Positions 15,235-23,384 of a stretch of 29,592 nt of DNA are shown piece after piece. The DNA is from CAYRKQ01 sp964621845 (GTDB lineage Bacteria > Patescibacteriota > Saccharimonadia > Saccharimonadales > UBA7683): assembly GCA_964621845.1 (NCBI GenBank), contig CAZUOL010000006.1:1-29592 (forward strand). Reading direction: 5' to 3'. Position 1 is the first letter of the stretch. Every line of letters begins with the position of its first letter. Below the pieces are notes generated by a model that was given only the letters and a program-made list of their open reading frames with translations, was not told where the DNA came from and ran no database searches. The translations under genes and the position numbers were made by a program.

Positions 15235-15341
15235 TGACAATGAGTCATCGCTCCTCTGGCTCCTGCGGAACTCATCCCTCACCAAGATTGGTGGGGGACT
15301 CAAACATCCTCGAAACGCAGGGGAGCGCCAACTCGTTGTCA
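15235..15341. repeat. 107-nt nested palindrome (candidate mobile repeat or structured RNA)
   Basis: Four coaxial stems are visible: TGACAATGAG (15235-15244) with CTCGTTGTCA (15332-15341), one G-T; CGCTCC (15249-15254) with GGAGCG (15322-15327); CCTGCG (15262-15267) with CGCAGG (15316-15321); and CCCTCACCAA (15276-15285) with TTGGTGGGGG (15288-15297). That totals 32 pairs. The outer internal loop is symmetric (4 x 4). It lies between the convergent rplY and ABC exporter genes and has no good ORF. It could be a bidirectional terminator, a miniature mobile palindrome or an RNA. Confidence 0.65.
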
Positions 15342-15407
15342 ACCGGTTTTTAGGTGGTTGGTAAATAATACTACGGTTTTTGTATGGTTGGAGATAGGAT
15401 TGTGAAT

Positions 15408-17192
15408 TTAGTCTTCGATGAAGCCGCCCGATTGGTGGTTCCACAATTTAGCGTAGACGCCATTTTTTCGGAGCAGCTCCTTATGGCTACCTTGCTCGGC
15501 AATCTTTCCTTCATCAAGCACAATAATGCGATCCATTTTTTGAATGGTTGAAAGACGGTGGGCAATAACGATAGCGGTACGATTTTGCATGAGTTTCCAA
15601 AGTGCATCTTGAATAAGCACCTCACTTTCGGAATCAAGTGCCGAGGTGGCTTCGTCAAGTAACAGGATCGGCGCATTTTTAAGCATTGCGCGGGCAATGG
15701 CGACTCGCTGCCTTTGGCCTCCTGAAAGCTTCACCCCTCGTTCTCCCACAAGCGTGTCGTACCCGTCTGACAACTTTTCAATAAACTCATGGGCGTGTGC
15801 CATTTTGGCAACACCTTCGATTTCCTGCCTGGTTGCATCGGGGCTTCCATAGGCAATGTTCTCACTTAATGAGCGATGAAATAAAAGTGGTTCTTGTGGC
15901 ACATAGGCAATGTGTGATCGCAGATCATGCTGAGTTATGCTGCGAATATCTTGGCCGTCTATTGATATTGAACCATCTTCAATATCTGAAAATCGCAGCA
16001 ACAGTTTGGTCAGGCTCGTTTTACCTGAGCCGGAGTGACCCACCAGGCCGATCTTTTCACCTTGCTTAATTTTAAGATTGAAATTTTTAAACAAAGGCGA
16101 ATCAGATTCACTATGTGTGAATGTTACATCCTTTAATTCAATAGAACCACGACTGATCTTAAAATTATCGGGCTCAGGAGCATCCTTAATAGTTGGCTCA
16201 ATCTCCAAAATTTCAGTCATGTCCGAAGCGTCCCCAAATGCTCGGTTTAAATTGCGCATCACCCGACTCGATTCCCACAGGCGTCTACCCATTTGCATGG
16301 TGTAGCTGACGGTTAAGAATAACGCGCCCGCAGGGCTGCCAAAGACTGTTATCGCAACTATGCCAGATACAAAAGCAGAAATGCTAATGAAGCTGGTCAA
16401 GCTATGGCTGATGACATCGTTCACCATGGCCTTATAAAGTAGGGTCCAGTAATGCCTGGTTGTGGAGTCGGCTTGTTTTGTAAACAACTCTTTTTCATAT
16501 TCTTCGTTTGCAAAGGCACTGACCGCTGAAACATTGGTGATCATATCGGCAAGCTTGGCCGTTCGTTCGCTTTCACTGGCTGCAAGTGCTTTGTCATAAG
16601 GCATTGTTTTTTTGTTGCGCCACAAAGCTTGCCATAAAAATATAAGGCTGAGTGCGAGGAATATGAAGGCGTACAAGGGTGATTGAAGCAAGAGTACTAT
16701 AAAAGAAGCCACATAGGCGGTTATGCCGGTCGTGATACTCCAGGTGAATTCATCCATGGTTCGTTCGTAGGCCCCGAGGAATTTATTGGCCTGTGAGACC
16801 AATGCCCCGCCAAATCTATTAGCGTGAAAAGTTGCATCAAGGTGCTGTAGATGATCGAAGATGCGGATTGCAAAGTCACTGATAGTTGGGATTTCGTACT
16901 TCCAGACCATCCATACTTGAACTCGCCAAAGTACGACGGCTGATGCCACCAGTCCTATATATATCCAGAGATAGCTACTAAAGTCACCGAGCTGCAAGGG
17001 CAGGTTTTTATCGGAATTATACTGTAATACGTCAAATGCTTTCGCTACAACTACCGATGGCAAGATGTCGGCAATCACTGTCGCAAGGGCTGCGCCAAGC
17101 GTACCACCCCAAAAAAAGAGGCGTCTACCGGGCTTCAGTGACCCTCTGAAGAAAAGTCTCAAAGATTTAGTGGTGGTTGTCGATTTTTTCAT
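15408..17192 (-). CDS. ABC exporter, fused permease/ATPase (MdlB-like)
   Basis: A 594-aa half-transporter. An N-terminal membrane domain (about 25-310, with hydrophobic segments near 28-50, 73-92, 155-190 and 262-298) is followed by the nucleotide-binding domain (about 350-590): Walker A GHSGSGKT (385-392), Q-loop YVPQEPLLF, signature LSGGQ (489-493), Walker B LLLDEA (510-515) and the H-loop IAHRLST. As a single-gene half-transporter it should homodimerise. The exported substrate is not predictable; lipids, peptides or drugs are typical. It is transcribed divergently from trhO, with about 205 nt between that contain a GCTGCC/GGCAGC hairpin (17257-17270) in its likely leader. Confidence 0.93.
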   Translation of the reverse strand: MKKSTTTTKSLRLFFRGSLKPGRRLFFWGGTLGAALATVIADILPSVVVAKAFDVLQYNSDKNLPLQLGDFSSYLWIYIGLVASAVVLWRVQVWMVWKYEIPTISDFAIRIFDHLQHLDATFHANRFGGALVSQANKFLGAYERTMDEFTWSITTGITAYVASFIVLLLQSPLYAFIFLALSLIFLWQALWRNKKTMPYDKALAASESERTAKLADMITNVSAVSAFANEEYEKELFTKQADSTTRHYWTLLYKAMVNDVISHSLTSFISISAFVSGIVAITVFGSPAGALFLTVSYTMQMGRRLWESSRVMRNLNRAFGDASDMTEILEIEPTIKDAPEPDNFKISRGSIELKDVTFTHSESDSPLFKNFNLKIKQGEKIGLVGHSGSGKTSLTKLLLRFSDIEDGSISIDGQDIRSITQHDLRSHIAYVPQEPLLFHRSLSENIAYGSPDATRQEIEGVAKMAHAHEFIEKLSDGYDTLVGERGVKLSGGQRQRVAIARAMLKNAPILLLDEATSALDSESEVLIQDALWKLMQNRTAIVIAHRLSTIQKMDRIIVLDEGKIAEQGSHKELLRKNGVYAKLWNHQSGGFIED

Positions 17193-17381
17193 GCGATCTC
17201 CCGTCGCTTAAGTAATGTGGTTTTTTTGAAGAGTTTTTTGAAACGGAGGCTAAGCGGCTGCCTGGGCAGCTGTGCCAACTGTTTTTGTAACTTGTATCGC
17301 CATTTTATGCTGCCCTTTCCGTTATTTTGTTATTGATAACCAACATTATATCATACTCGTCAAGATAAGCGCAAACAGATG

Positions 17382-17390
17382 TGGTAAAAT
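17382..17390 (+). promoter_or_regulatory. Extended -10 promoter of trhO (leaderless)
   Basis: TGG-TAAAAT (17382-17390), 7 nt before GTG 17398. It supports the GTG start over the far-upstream in-frame GTG at 17272. Confidence 0.55.
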
Positions 17391-17397
17391 AGAAAAC

Positions 17398-18297
17398 GTG
17401 AAAAAAGCAGATAACCCGCAGCAGAAAGTCATACTGTACTACAAGTTTGTGCCGGTTGCAGATCCGAGCATCACCATGCGTTGGCAGCGCGAGTTGTGTA
17501 TGCGCTTACATCTCAAGGGCCGCATTATTATTTCAAAACACGGCATTAACGGAACACTAGGCGGTCAGATTGAGAACCTTCGCGAATATAAAAGAGAGAT
17601 GAATCGTTCAATTTTATTCAAAGGAATTATGTACAAGTGGTCAGACGGAGATGGTAGCGAGTTTCCTAAGCTTTCAGTAAAGGTGCGTGATGAACTAGTG
17701 GCGTTTCACGCGGAGGATGAACTTGAGGTTGATGAAAAAGGTGTTATTGGTGGGGGTAAGCACTTAAAACCGGAGGCTCTACATAAATTGATTGAAGAGC
17801 GCCGCGATGAAGTGATATTTTTTGACGGACGCAATGCTTATGAAGCAAGCGTTGGGAAATTTAAGGACGCGGTTATTCCAAATGTTGAGACAACCCCAGA
17901 TTTTTTGAAGGAAATCGAAGATCCAAAATATGAGTCCATTAAGGAACGACCAATAGTGACTTATTGTACCGGCGGTGTGCGATGTGAAATTCTTTCAGTT
18001 TTAATGAAAAACCGTGGCTTCAAAGAAGTTTACCAGATTGACGGGGGCATTGTTAAGTATGGTGAAAAATATGGCGATGAAGGTTTGTGGGAGGGCAATT
18101 TATATATATTTGATGGTCGAATGAATCATACTTTTAGTTCACACGCTAAAGATATCGGCGAATGTTCGTACTGTCAAAACAAGACTAGCCGCTTTATTAA
18201 TTGCGCTGATAAATCTTGCAATAAGCTAATACTAGTTTGCGAAGATTGTGACCAAAAAACTTATTGCCCAAACTGTCTAGTCGTTTTAGCCTCCTAG
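17398..18297 (+). CDS. trhO: tRNA uridine(34) hydroxylase, TrhO/YceA rhodanese family
   Basis: 299 aa from GTG 17398. An N-terminal ferredoxin-like domain (about 8-105; RIIISKHGINGTLGG) is followed by a rhodanese domain (about 118-230) with the active-site loop C190-TGGVRC196E, then a cysteine-rich C-terminal tail (CSYC, CADKSCNK, CEDC, CPNC) that probably binds zinc. TrhO uses oxygen for 5-hydroxyuridine formation at the tRNA wobble position. The start is chosen because it gives the family N-terminus and sits 7 nt after an extended -10 box. Length agrees with bacterial members without long extensions. Confidence 0.93.
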   Translation: MKKADNPQQKVILYYKFVPVADPSITMRWQRELCMRLHLKGRIIISKHGINGTLGGQIENLREYKREMNRSILFKGIMYKWSDGDGSEFPKLSVKVRDELVAFHAEDELEVDEKGVIGGGKHLKPEALHKLIEERRDEVIFFDGRNAYEASVGKFKDAVIPNVETTPDFLKEIEDPKYESIKERPIVTYCTGGVRCEILSVLMKNRGFKEVYQIDGGIVKYGEKYGDEGLWEGNLYIFDGRMNHTFSSHAKDIGECSYCQNKTSRFINCADKSCNKLILVCEDCDQKTYCPNCLVVLAS

Positions 18298-18323
18298 TCA
18301 CGGAAGTACAACGAACAATTTAT

Positions 18324-18355
18324 TTTCTATTTTGCGCTATAGCGGAAAATAGAAA
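18324..18355. terminator. Long hairpin after trhO, possible terminator
   Basis: TTTCTATTTT (18324-18333), a G-G mismatch, CGC, loop TATA, GCG, AAAATAGAAA (18346-18355): 13 pairs closed by a four-base loop. No U-run follows on the plus strand, so it is not a textbook intrinsic terminator, but position and symmetry suggest transcript end formation or stability. Confidence 0.45.
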
Positions 18356-18403
18356 GCTGTGGAAAAGTGGAGTTGATAAATTGTTAAAAGACTCACTACT
18401 GGC

Positions 18404-18433
18404 TTGACAGGGTAGCTTAAGCACAAGTATAAT
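18404..18433 (+). promoter_or_regulatory. Promoter of the sortase operon
   Basis: TTGACA (18404-18409), an 18-nt spacer and TATAAT (18428-18433): both boxes perfect. The leader is about 40 nt and A-rich, ending in AGGAAAG (18471-18477) 4 nt before ATG 18482. Confidence 0.8.
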
Positions 18434-18481
18434 TTAACCAGCTTTTACAAAATCAAAAGCAAAAAACAAAAGGAAAGTAAC

Positions 18482-19939
18482 ATGAAAATATTAAAGCGTT
18501 TTGCGTATATGATGAGTGCAGTGCTCTTTAGTGCTCTTACATTTTTAACGTACACACCTGCAGTTCATGCTAATAGCTATTTCGGTGGAAACGGCAAGAT
18601 AACTTTCTATTCACCGGTAACATTAGATAACAATGAACAAGAGATATATGTAGCGAACGCAGATGGATCCAACATTCGGAATATAACAAACAACTCAATT
18701 CCAGATGCTAACCCTCAGTGGTCACCTTGCATAATCAATACTACAGGGTGCCCTGTCGGTATCACTTTCGATAGTAGAATTGATGACACACAAGGGCACG
18801 ACATAATGGTTCAGACAATGAGTGATAATGGTTCTATAATTCAGCCGCCATCCGCCGTTGACGGTGCCAATACTACAGGGGACGAGTACGATCCAAGTTG
18901 GAAACCAGATGCCAGTGCAATTGCTTTTCATAAAGGCTCAGGTTCAGATTACGACATATATACTGTCTCTGGCTTCGACAGCTCTTTTAGCGGAGGCACA
19001 GTTAATCAAATCACTGACGGCGGAACTGAAATTCGGGATACTGAAGCAACATGGAGCAAAAGCGGAGATTATTTAAGTTTCACGCGTCAGGATAGGGCTG
19101 CCTCACCTTCAATTAGTGAGTGTGATTGGACCTCTGGTAGCCCGGATGTAGGTGGCTGCATTGGCGTAGTGCCATCAGACGGAACCGAAAGTGATGTCGT
19201 ATATATAGATAGCAGCACCACCGTGTCTATAGGTTCGCCACAGTGGTCACCTGTTGGCAACAAGGTTGTCTACTTAAAAGATGGTGCAATAACTATAGCC
19301 GACCTGGGTGATAACATGGAGAATTTAAATAGTCCCGTTATAAAAACTCTTGTTAGTGATCCAAATGGCTCTGCGCCAACGTGGTCACCAGATGGAAAAA
19401 TTATCGCCGTATCCAATAACAATGGTATAACGTATTATAATTCGTCAACTGGCGATGAGATATACCACGTTACTATTACAACTGATAGTAACGTGGGCTT
19501 CGATGCAGCAAATGGTATACACGAAATTGACTGGGCTCGGGCTACTGCACCAGGCAACAACACTCACGACTGCACGATCTATGTAAATGAAACGTGTAAC
19601 GATGGCGACTTTGATCCGAATATCCCTGACATCTGCGCCACCGGCACTGGCTCAGAAATTACTACTGAGGCGGCGCATGGGACTCCAAGCTACGCAAATG
19701 GTAAATTTACCTACAAACCGAATAAAGACTATGTCGGTAAGGATAAATATGTCTACTCGTATTATGATTCCAACATGAACACTATTACCTGTACGGTCAA
19801 TATCACCGTGTTGCCGAAGGCTCCAGATACGGGTGAAGCTCCAGCCAACCGTAGTGGCATGATTCTTGGTTCGACACTCGCAGTGGGGGCGCTCGCAGGG
19901 GGCTATACACTTAAAAGAAGGAAGTTATTGAAACGATAG
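18482..19939 (+). CDS. Sortase-anchored surface protein with TolB-like beta-propeller
   Basis: 485 aa. A signal peptide (1-31, cleavage after VHA) leads into PD40/TolB-like blades, seen as repeated W-P-D/G motifs (NPQWSP, DPSWKPDASAIAF, ATWSKSGDYLSF, SPQWSPVGNKVVY, APTWSPDGKIIA). A bacterial Ig/cadherin-like domain (about 375-443; HGTPSYANGKFTYKPNKDYVGKD, here split as HGTPSYANGKF and TYKPNKDYVGKD) follows. The C-terminus is a sorting signal: APDTG (447-451), a hydrophobic stretch (about 459-475) and KRRKLLKR. Several cysteines occur in pairs in the mature part. The sortase gene follows after 45 nt in the same operon and is the probable anchoring enzyme. Ligand unknown; surface adhesion or binding is a guess. 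Confidence 0.88.
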   Translation: MKILKRFAYMMSAVLFSALTFLTYTPAVHANSYFGGNGKITFYSPVTLDNNEQEIYVANADGSNIRNITNNSIPDANPQWSPCIINTTGCPVGITFDSRIDDTQGHDIMVQTMSDNGSIIQPPSAVDGANTTGDEYDPSWKPDASAIAFHKGSGSDYDIYTVSGFDSSFSGGTVNQITDGGTEIRDTEATWSKSGDYLSFTRQDRAASPSISECDWTSGSPDVGGCIGVVPSDGTESDVVYIDSSTTVSIGSPQWSPVGNKVVYLKDGAITIADLGDNMENLNSPVIKTLVSDPNGSAPTWSPDGKIIAVSNNNGITYYNSSTGDEIYHVTITTDSNVGFDAANGIHEIDWARATAPGNNTHDCTIYVNETCNDGDFDPNIPDICATGTGSEITTEAAHGTPSYANGKFTYKPNKDYVGKDKYVYSYYDSNMNTITCTVNITVLPKAPDTGEAPANRSGMILGSTLAVGALAGGYTLKRRKLLKR

Positions 19940-19984
19940 AACTGAGTTTGCAGATCAAAACAACAAAAATCAAAACACAAAAAA

Positions 19985-21067
19985 ATGGATTTCATTACCA
20001 CCACAAACACTAGTTTAAGTAGGGCAGTGCCGCGAAAACAACAGGCATCACGTTCACGCAAGGTATATCTTGATACCTACGCGAAACAACGCGAAGTTGC
20101 CAAGGTAAAGCCAGCTGCAGCTCAGCCCGATCGACAGAAAGTGATGCTCGCAAGCATACCTATGGCTGTTGTGAGCCCAGCAGTTCTGGCGTCGCCAAAA
20201 AGATATCCTACTGAGAAGATGATGCGAGCACTATCGCGTCGAGCGATTGCGCTGAGTAAATCTCCACAAAATGTATTAGTCCAAAACAATTTGCCAGCAG
20301 TTGTTGCCGTTACCAATCAGTTTCCACAGCCACAGCAGCAGCATGACGCTCGTATGGAGGCTAACCTTCAGGCGCTTTACCAGCCAAGCCTGACAGAGCA
20401 ACTTCAAAAAGCCAGTACAAATTCAGCGAATCATATCAGAACTATCATGGCGACTGCGCTTGCGTGCGGCGTTATATCACTTTCAATTTTTGCTTTTGTA
20501 ACGCGTGCTGATACACAGGCAGTAGTCGCCCAGCCTGTTGGCTCGCCAGTTATCGAGCTTGAAGGACCTGCACAACAAGCGCAACCCAAGGGCAAGCAAG
20601 CACCTCTGGTCAGCGACTTTGTGGCCCGTAAACCGACCGACCCGGTCAAAATTATCATTAGCTCAATAGGTGTCGATGCGCAGATTGAAGGCCTTGGTAC
20701 CAACGCTGATGGTCAGATTGCAGTGCCCAAGGCATACGGCTTGGTTGGCTGGTACAATAAGGGCAATACGGTGAGCGAGCCCGGGCCGACCGTTCTTGTC
20801 GGCCACTATGCAGGTGGTGGAGGGGCTGTTTTTGATAAACTTGGCAACACTAAAAATGGTGATCTCATTACGGTGACGACCGCACAGGGCAAAAGCTATA
20901 CCTATAAAATCACGAAAAAGGTTGAGTATCCGAAAGACAAGGTGCCCATGAAGCAGATCTTTAAGGGCGGCACAGAATCACGATTAGAGATCATTACCTG
21001 TCAAGGTGTATGGTCAGGAACGAACTATAACAACCGTCTCGTTGTGACGGCCGAACTTGTTCGTTAG
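19985..21067 (+). CDS. Sortase (class D/E/F-like) with long N-terminal region
   Basis: A 360-aa cysteine transpeptidase. Residues 1-150 are cytoplasmic by prediction, basic and Gln/Ala-rich; one membrane helix (about 152-172) is followed by an extracytoplasmic sortase domain (about 218-360). The catalytic triad is H274 in VLVGHYA, C339 in ITCQGVW and R351 in NRLVV. It should attach the product of the preceding gene (APDTG signal) to the wall or another acceptor. The N-terminal extension is much longer than in typical sortases. There is no Shine-Dalgarno sequence; the A-rich upstream region suggests translation from the operon message. Internal ATGs (codons 54 and 60) exist, but both precede the helix. 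Confidence 0.92.
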   Translation: MDFITTTNTSLSRAVPRKQQASRSRKVYLDTYAKQREVAKVKPAAAQPDRQKVMLASIPMAVVSPAVLASPKRYPTEKMMRALSRRAIALSKSPQNVLVQNNLPAVVAVTNQFPQPQQQHDARMEANLQALYQPSLTEQLQKASTNSANHIRTIMATALACGVISLSIFAFVTRADTQAVVAQPVGSPVIELEGPAQQAQPKGKQAPLVSDFVARKPTDPVKIIISSIGVDAQIEGLGTNADGQIAVPKAYGLVGWYNKGNTVSEPGPTVLVGHYAGGGGAVFDKLGNTKNGDLITVTTAQGKSYTYKITKKVEYPKDKVPMKQIFKGGTESRLEIITCQGVWSGTNYNNRLVVTAELVR

Positions 21068-21069
21068 TA

Positions 21070-21101
21070 TTGACAAAAGTTGCAAATCAATCTCATATAT
21101 T
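21070..21101 (+). promoter_or_regulatory. Promoter of the 21106 gene
   Basis: A perfect TTGACA (21070-21075) 3 nt after the sortase stop codon, then an AT-rich -10 region (CATATA 21094-21099 or TATATT 21096-21101). ATG 21106 follows at once, so the message should be leaderless. Confidence 0.55.
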
Positions 21102-21105
21102 TTAT

Positions 21106-21510
21106 ATGAGTCATGAAATAGAAGTAGATCGAGTTGGAACCGAAATCATTGTTTATACGGGTGATGCACCATTGGGTATTCGTTCTGGTGGACGTAACGC
21201 AAAGCCGTATGATAAACCCCAGAGTACAAGTGAGTGCATAGAGGCCGAGAGAAACGTCCTATATGCAGTTCAGGAAGCTTGCGGGTCAATAGTTTGTTGC
21301 CCCGTAGTTCAGCTAAGGTGTGGACCGCGAAACGAATATGACAAAGCGGTTATTCTAGATGGTGTGGTTCGGTGTGACGAAGATCAGTGTCCAATGCTGG
21401 TTGCGAACGAAGGTGATGGTCTGGCGGGCGTTCGAGAGAATCGCAACGATCAACCTGATATGCCTGGTGGTGGTATCGCGCTTCCCGAGCCCGGACCTGA
21501 TACTATATAG
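21106..21510 (+). CDS. Hypothetical protein with clustered cysteines, 134 aa
   Basis: I recognise no family. The start is ATG 21106; an in-frame TTG at 21070 is rejected because it is part of the -35 box. The sequence has six cysteines in the middle (CIEAE, ACGSIVCC, LRCG, RCDEDQC), which could bind a metal or form disulfides, and a Gly/Pro-rich end. There is no signal peptide or membrane segment, so metal binding in the cytoplasm is the likelier reading. It ends 2 nt before uvrC. Confidence 0.65.
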   Translation: MSHEIEVDRVGTEIIVYTGDAPLGIRSGGRNAKPYDKPQSTSECIEAERNVLYAVQEACGSIVCCPVVQLRCGPRNEYDKAVILDGVVRCDEDQCPMLVANEGDGLAGVRENRNDQPDMPGGGIALPEPGPDTI

Positions 21511-21512
21511 CA

Positions 21513-23090
21513 GTGAATAAAACACTTGAAAAGAAACTGAAGGTGTTGCCAGCAGAGCCGGGCGTCTATTTTCATAAGTCAGATTCTGGCGAAGTGATTT
21601 ATGTGGGGAAAGCTGCGGTTTTAAAAAATCGAGTCAAACAATACTTTCAAAAATCTCGACCCTTTGACCCCAAAACCGAGGCTTTGGTGGCAGAAATTGC
21701 GGACATTGAATGGATTACTGTTGAAAGCGAGCTCGATGCACTGTTTTTAGAAAGTGAAATGATCAAGCGCTATAAGCCGCGCTACAATATTTTACTTAGA
21801 GATGATAAAAGTCAGATCTACATTCGCATCCCGATGAAGGAGCAATACCCCGCAGTGAGCTACACACGGGGGCCTTTAGATGACGGCGCGGATTACTTTG
21901 GCCCGTACTACAATGGCTGGGCAGTGAAGAAGGCAATGAAGTATTTGCGCAAGATCTTTCCGTATGCTACCCACCAAACGATGCCCAAACGTGTTTGTTT
22001 GCAATATCATCTTGGCTTATGCCCCGGTGTCGAAGAGGCGAAGATCACTGAAAAAGAGTATAAGCGTAGCCTGAAACGACTCGAACTGTATCTTAAGGGC
22101 GGTCGTAAGCAATTAATCTCGGAGCTCGAAAAAGAGATGAAGCATTGTGCAAAACAGTCCGACTTTGAAAATGCGGCGAAAGTACGTGATCAGCTCAATG
22201 ATCTTAAAAGTTTACAGCGTCAGATTGTATTCTCTGATCGAGAGTTTATGGATATCTCCAAAGATAAGGCGCTCTCAGGCTTGCAGGAACTGTTAGGTCT
22301 CAAAGAAATACCCAAGCGGATTGAAGGATACGATATCAGCCACATGTCTGGCACCAATAATGTGGCGAGTATGGTGGTTGCCACGAATGGCTTGGCGGAT
22401 AAGGCAAGTTACCGAAAGTTCAAAATGCGTATCCCAGGCAATAATGACTTCGTACATATGCACGAGGCTATGACACGTCGATTTTCTGGGCGGCACAAAG
22501 ATTGGCCAACACCAGACTTACTGTTAATTGATGGGGGCAAGGGGCAGCTTAGTTCGGCGCTCGATGCGCTCGACGCGCTTGGTGTCAAACTGCCAACTAT
22601 TGGGTTAGCCAAACGTGAGGAAGAGATTGTGATACATAAAACTCGTTCCAATGTGCGTTTGAACACAGACTTCTTAAATCATCATTCTGCGTTTGCCGAA
22701 GGGCCTGCAGAACAGATTGGGCAACAAGTTCAGCACCCTCAAAATGACGTGGGTGCTGTACGCGTTGATGAATCTGCCAAGCCGCATATTTCATCAGATT
22801 CTGAAGACTTCATCACCATCCATCTCACAAAACAAGATCATATTACAAAATTGCTACAACGTATTCGTGATGAGTCGCATCGTTTCGCGGTGAGTTACCA
22901 CACGCACCTAAAGCGAACCGGCCAAACCAGAAGTGCACTTGATGACATTCCGGGGGTTGGGCCAGCAACTCGTAAAAAGCTTCTCAAAGCCTTTGGCTCG
23001 GTGGCGTACATTCAGCAGGCAGAAACGTCTGAAATTGCCACACATGTAGGGCTCATTAAAGCAAAAGCCATCAAAGCGTATTTGAAGTAA
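21513..23090 (+). CDS. uvrC: Excinuclease ABC subunit C (UvrC), compact form with insertion
   Basis: 525 aa from GTG 21513. It makes the two incisions of nucleotide excision repair. The GIY-YIG domain (about 12-92) has GVY18, YVGK, R40 and E80; the UVR helix pair is at about 203-238; the RNase H-like endonuclease core has D274 in GYDISH, D340 in LIDGGKGQL and H456 in DESHRFA; the helix-hairpin-helix is at about 474-510 (DDIPGVGPATRKKLL). Two oddities: about 100 residues usually found between UVR and endonuclease domains are missing (RQIVFSDREF runs almost directly into KEIPKRIEGYDISH), and about 45 extra residues (388-434) sit inside the endonuclease domain, where the DNA forms a palindrome (22713-22776). 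Confidence 0.95.
   Translation: MNKTLEKKLKVLPAEPGVYFHKSDSGEVIYVGKAAVLKNRVKQYFQKSRPFDPKTEALVAEIADIEWITVESELDALFLESEMIKRYKPRYNILLRDDKSQIYIRIPMKEQYPAVSYTRGPLDDGADYFGPYYNGWAVKKAMKYLRKIFPYATHQTMPKRVCLQYHLGLCPGVEEAKITEKEYKRSLKRLELYLKGGRKQLISELEKEMKHCAKQSDFENAAKVRDQLNDLKSLQRQIVFSDREFMDISKDKALSGLQELLGLKEIPKRIEGYDISHMSGTNNVASMVVATNGLADKASYRKFKMRIPGNNDFVHMHEAMTRRFSGRHKDWPTPDLLLIDGGKGQLSSALDALDALGVKLPTIGLAKREEEIVIHKTRSNVRLNTDFLNHHSAFAEGPAEQIGQQVQHPQNDVGAVRVDESAKPHISSDSEDFITIHLTKQDHITKLLQRIRDESHRFAVSYHTHLKRTGQTRSALDDIPGVGPATRKKLLKAFGSVAYIQQAETSEIATHVGLIKAKAIKAYLK
22713..22776. repeat. In-frame palindromic element inside uvrC
   Basis: CAGATT (22713-22718) pairs with AATCTG (22771-22776); CAAC (22722-22725) with GTTG (22764-22767); CAGCACCC (22731-22738) with GGGTGCTG (22751-22758). 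The internal loops between stems are symmetric (3 x 3 and 5 x 5), and the apical loop is 12 nt. It encodes residues 401-422 of UvrC in a segment most UvrC proteins lack. This looks like the palindromic elements that insert in frame into Rickettsia genes, but the sequence is not one I recognise. Confidence 0.55.
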
Positions 23091-23111
23091 CTGCTATGCA
23101 AGGGGTATAAT
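23082..23111 (+). promoter_or_regulatory. Promoter of the 23121 gene (leaderless)
   Basis: TTGAAG (23082-23087), an 18-nt spacer and TATAAT (23106-23111), 9 nt before ATG 23121. The -35 box lies inside the last codons of uvrC. Confidence 0.6.
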
Positions 23112-23120
23112 ACAGCTCTT

Positions 23121-23384
23121 ATGAGGAGTCCTGAATTACAAAAGCGAATTGATGCTCAAGTTGCACGGCAAAACGATCGCAAGCTTGGTAGAGATTTACG
23201 TCATGAGGCGTTCCATCGTTTATTTCGTGATCATATAGATATGGATCCGGAGCAGTTTGAGGCATGGCTTGAACTACTTGAGGAAGAGGAGCGAGATCCA
23301 ATCCCTAATCTCTCAGCTGGTGCGGCTGCGCTGATTATGATGGATGTGAGGGACGACTATAAACGACGAGCCAGTGATGTTTAA
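23121..23384 (+). CDS. Small charged helical protein, hypothetical (87 aa)
   Basis: No family recognised. It is highly charged and predicted all-helical, with an acidic stretch (LELLEEEERD, about 50-59). No membrane segment, no cysteine. Its last codons overlap the start of the aminopeptidase gene by 8 nt (ATG 23377), so the two are translationally coupled and may be functionally linked. It has its own leaderless promoter, which would drive both. Confidence 0.7.
   Translation: MRSPELQKRIDAQVARQNDRKLGRDLRHEAFHRLFRDHIDMDPEQFEAWLELLEEEERDPIPNLSAGAAALIMMDVRDDYKRRASDV

Noticed and set aside
17272..17397. Longer trhO reading from GTG 17272
   Set aside because: The added residues do not resemble the family, and an extended -10 box sits 7 nt before GTG 17398.
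21070..21105. TTG start at 21070 for the 134-aa gene
   Set aside because: The TTG is the first half of a perfect TTGACA -35 box; ATG 21106 directly follows the -10 region.
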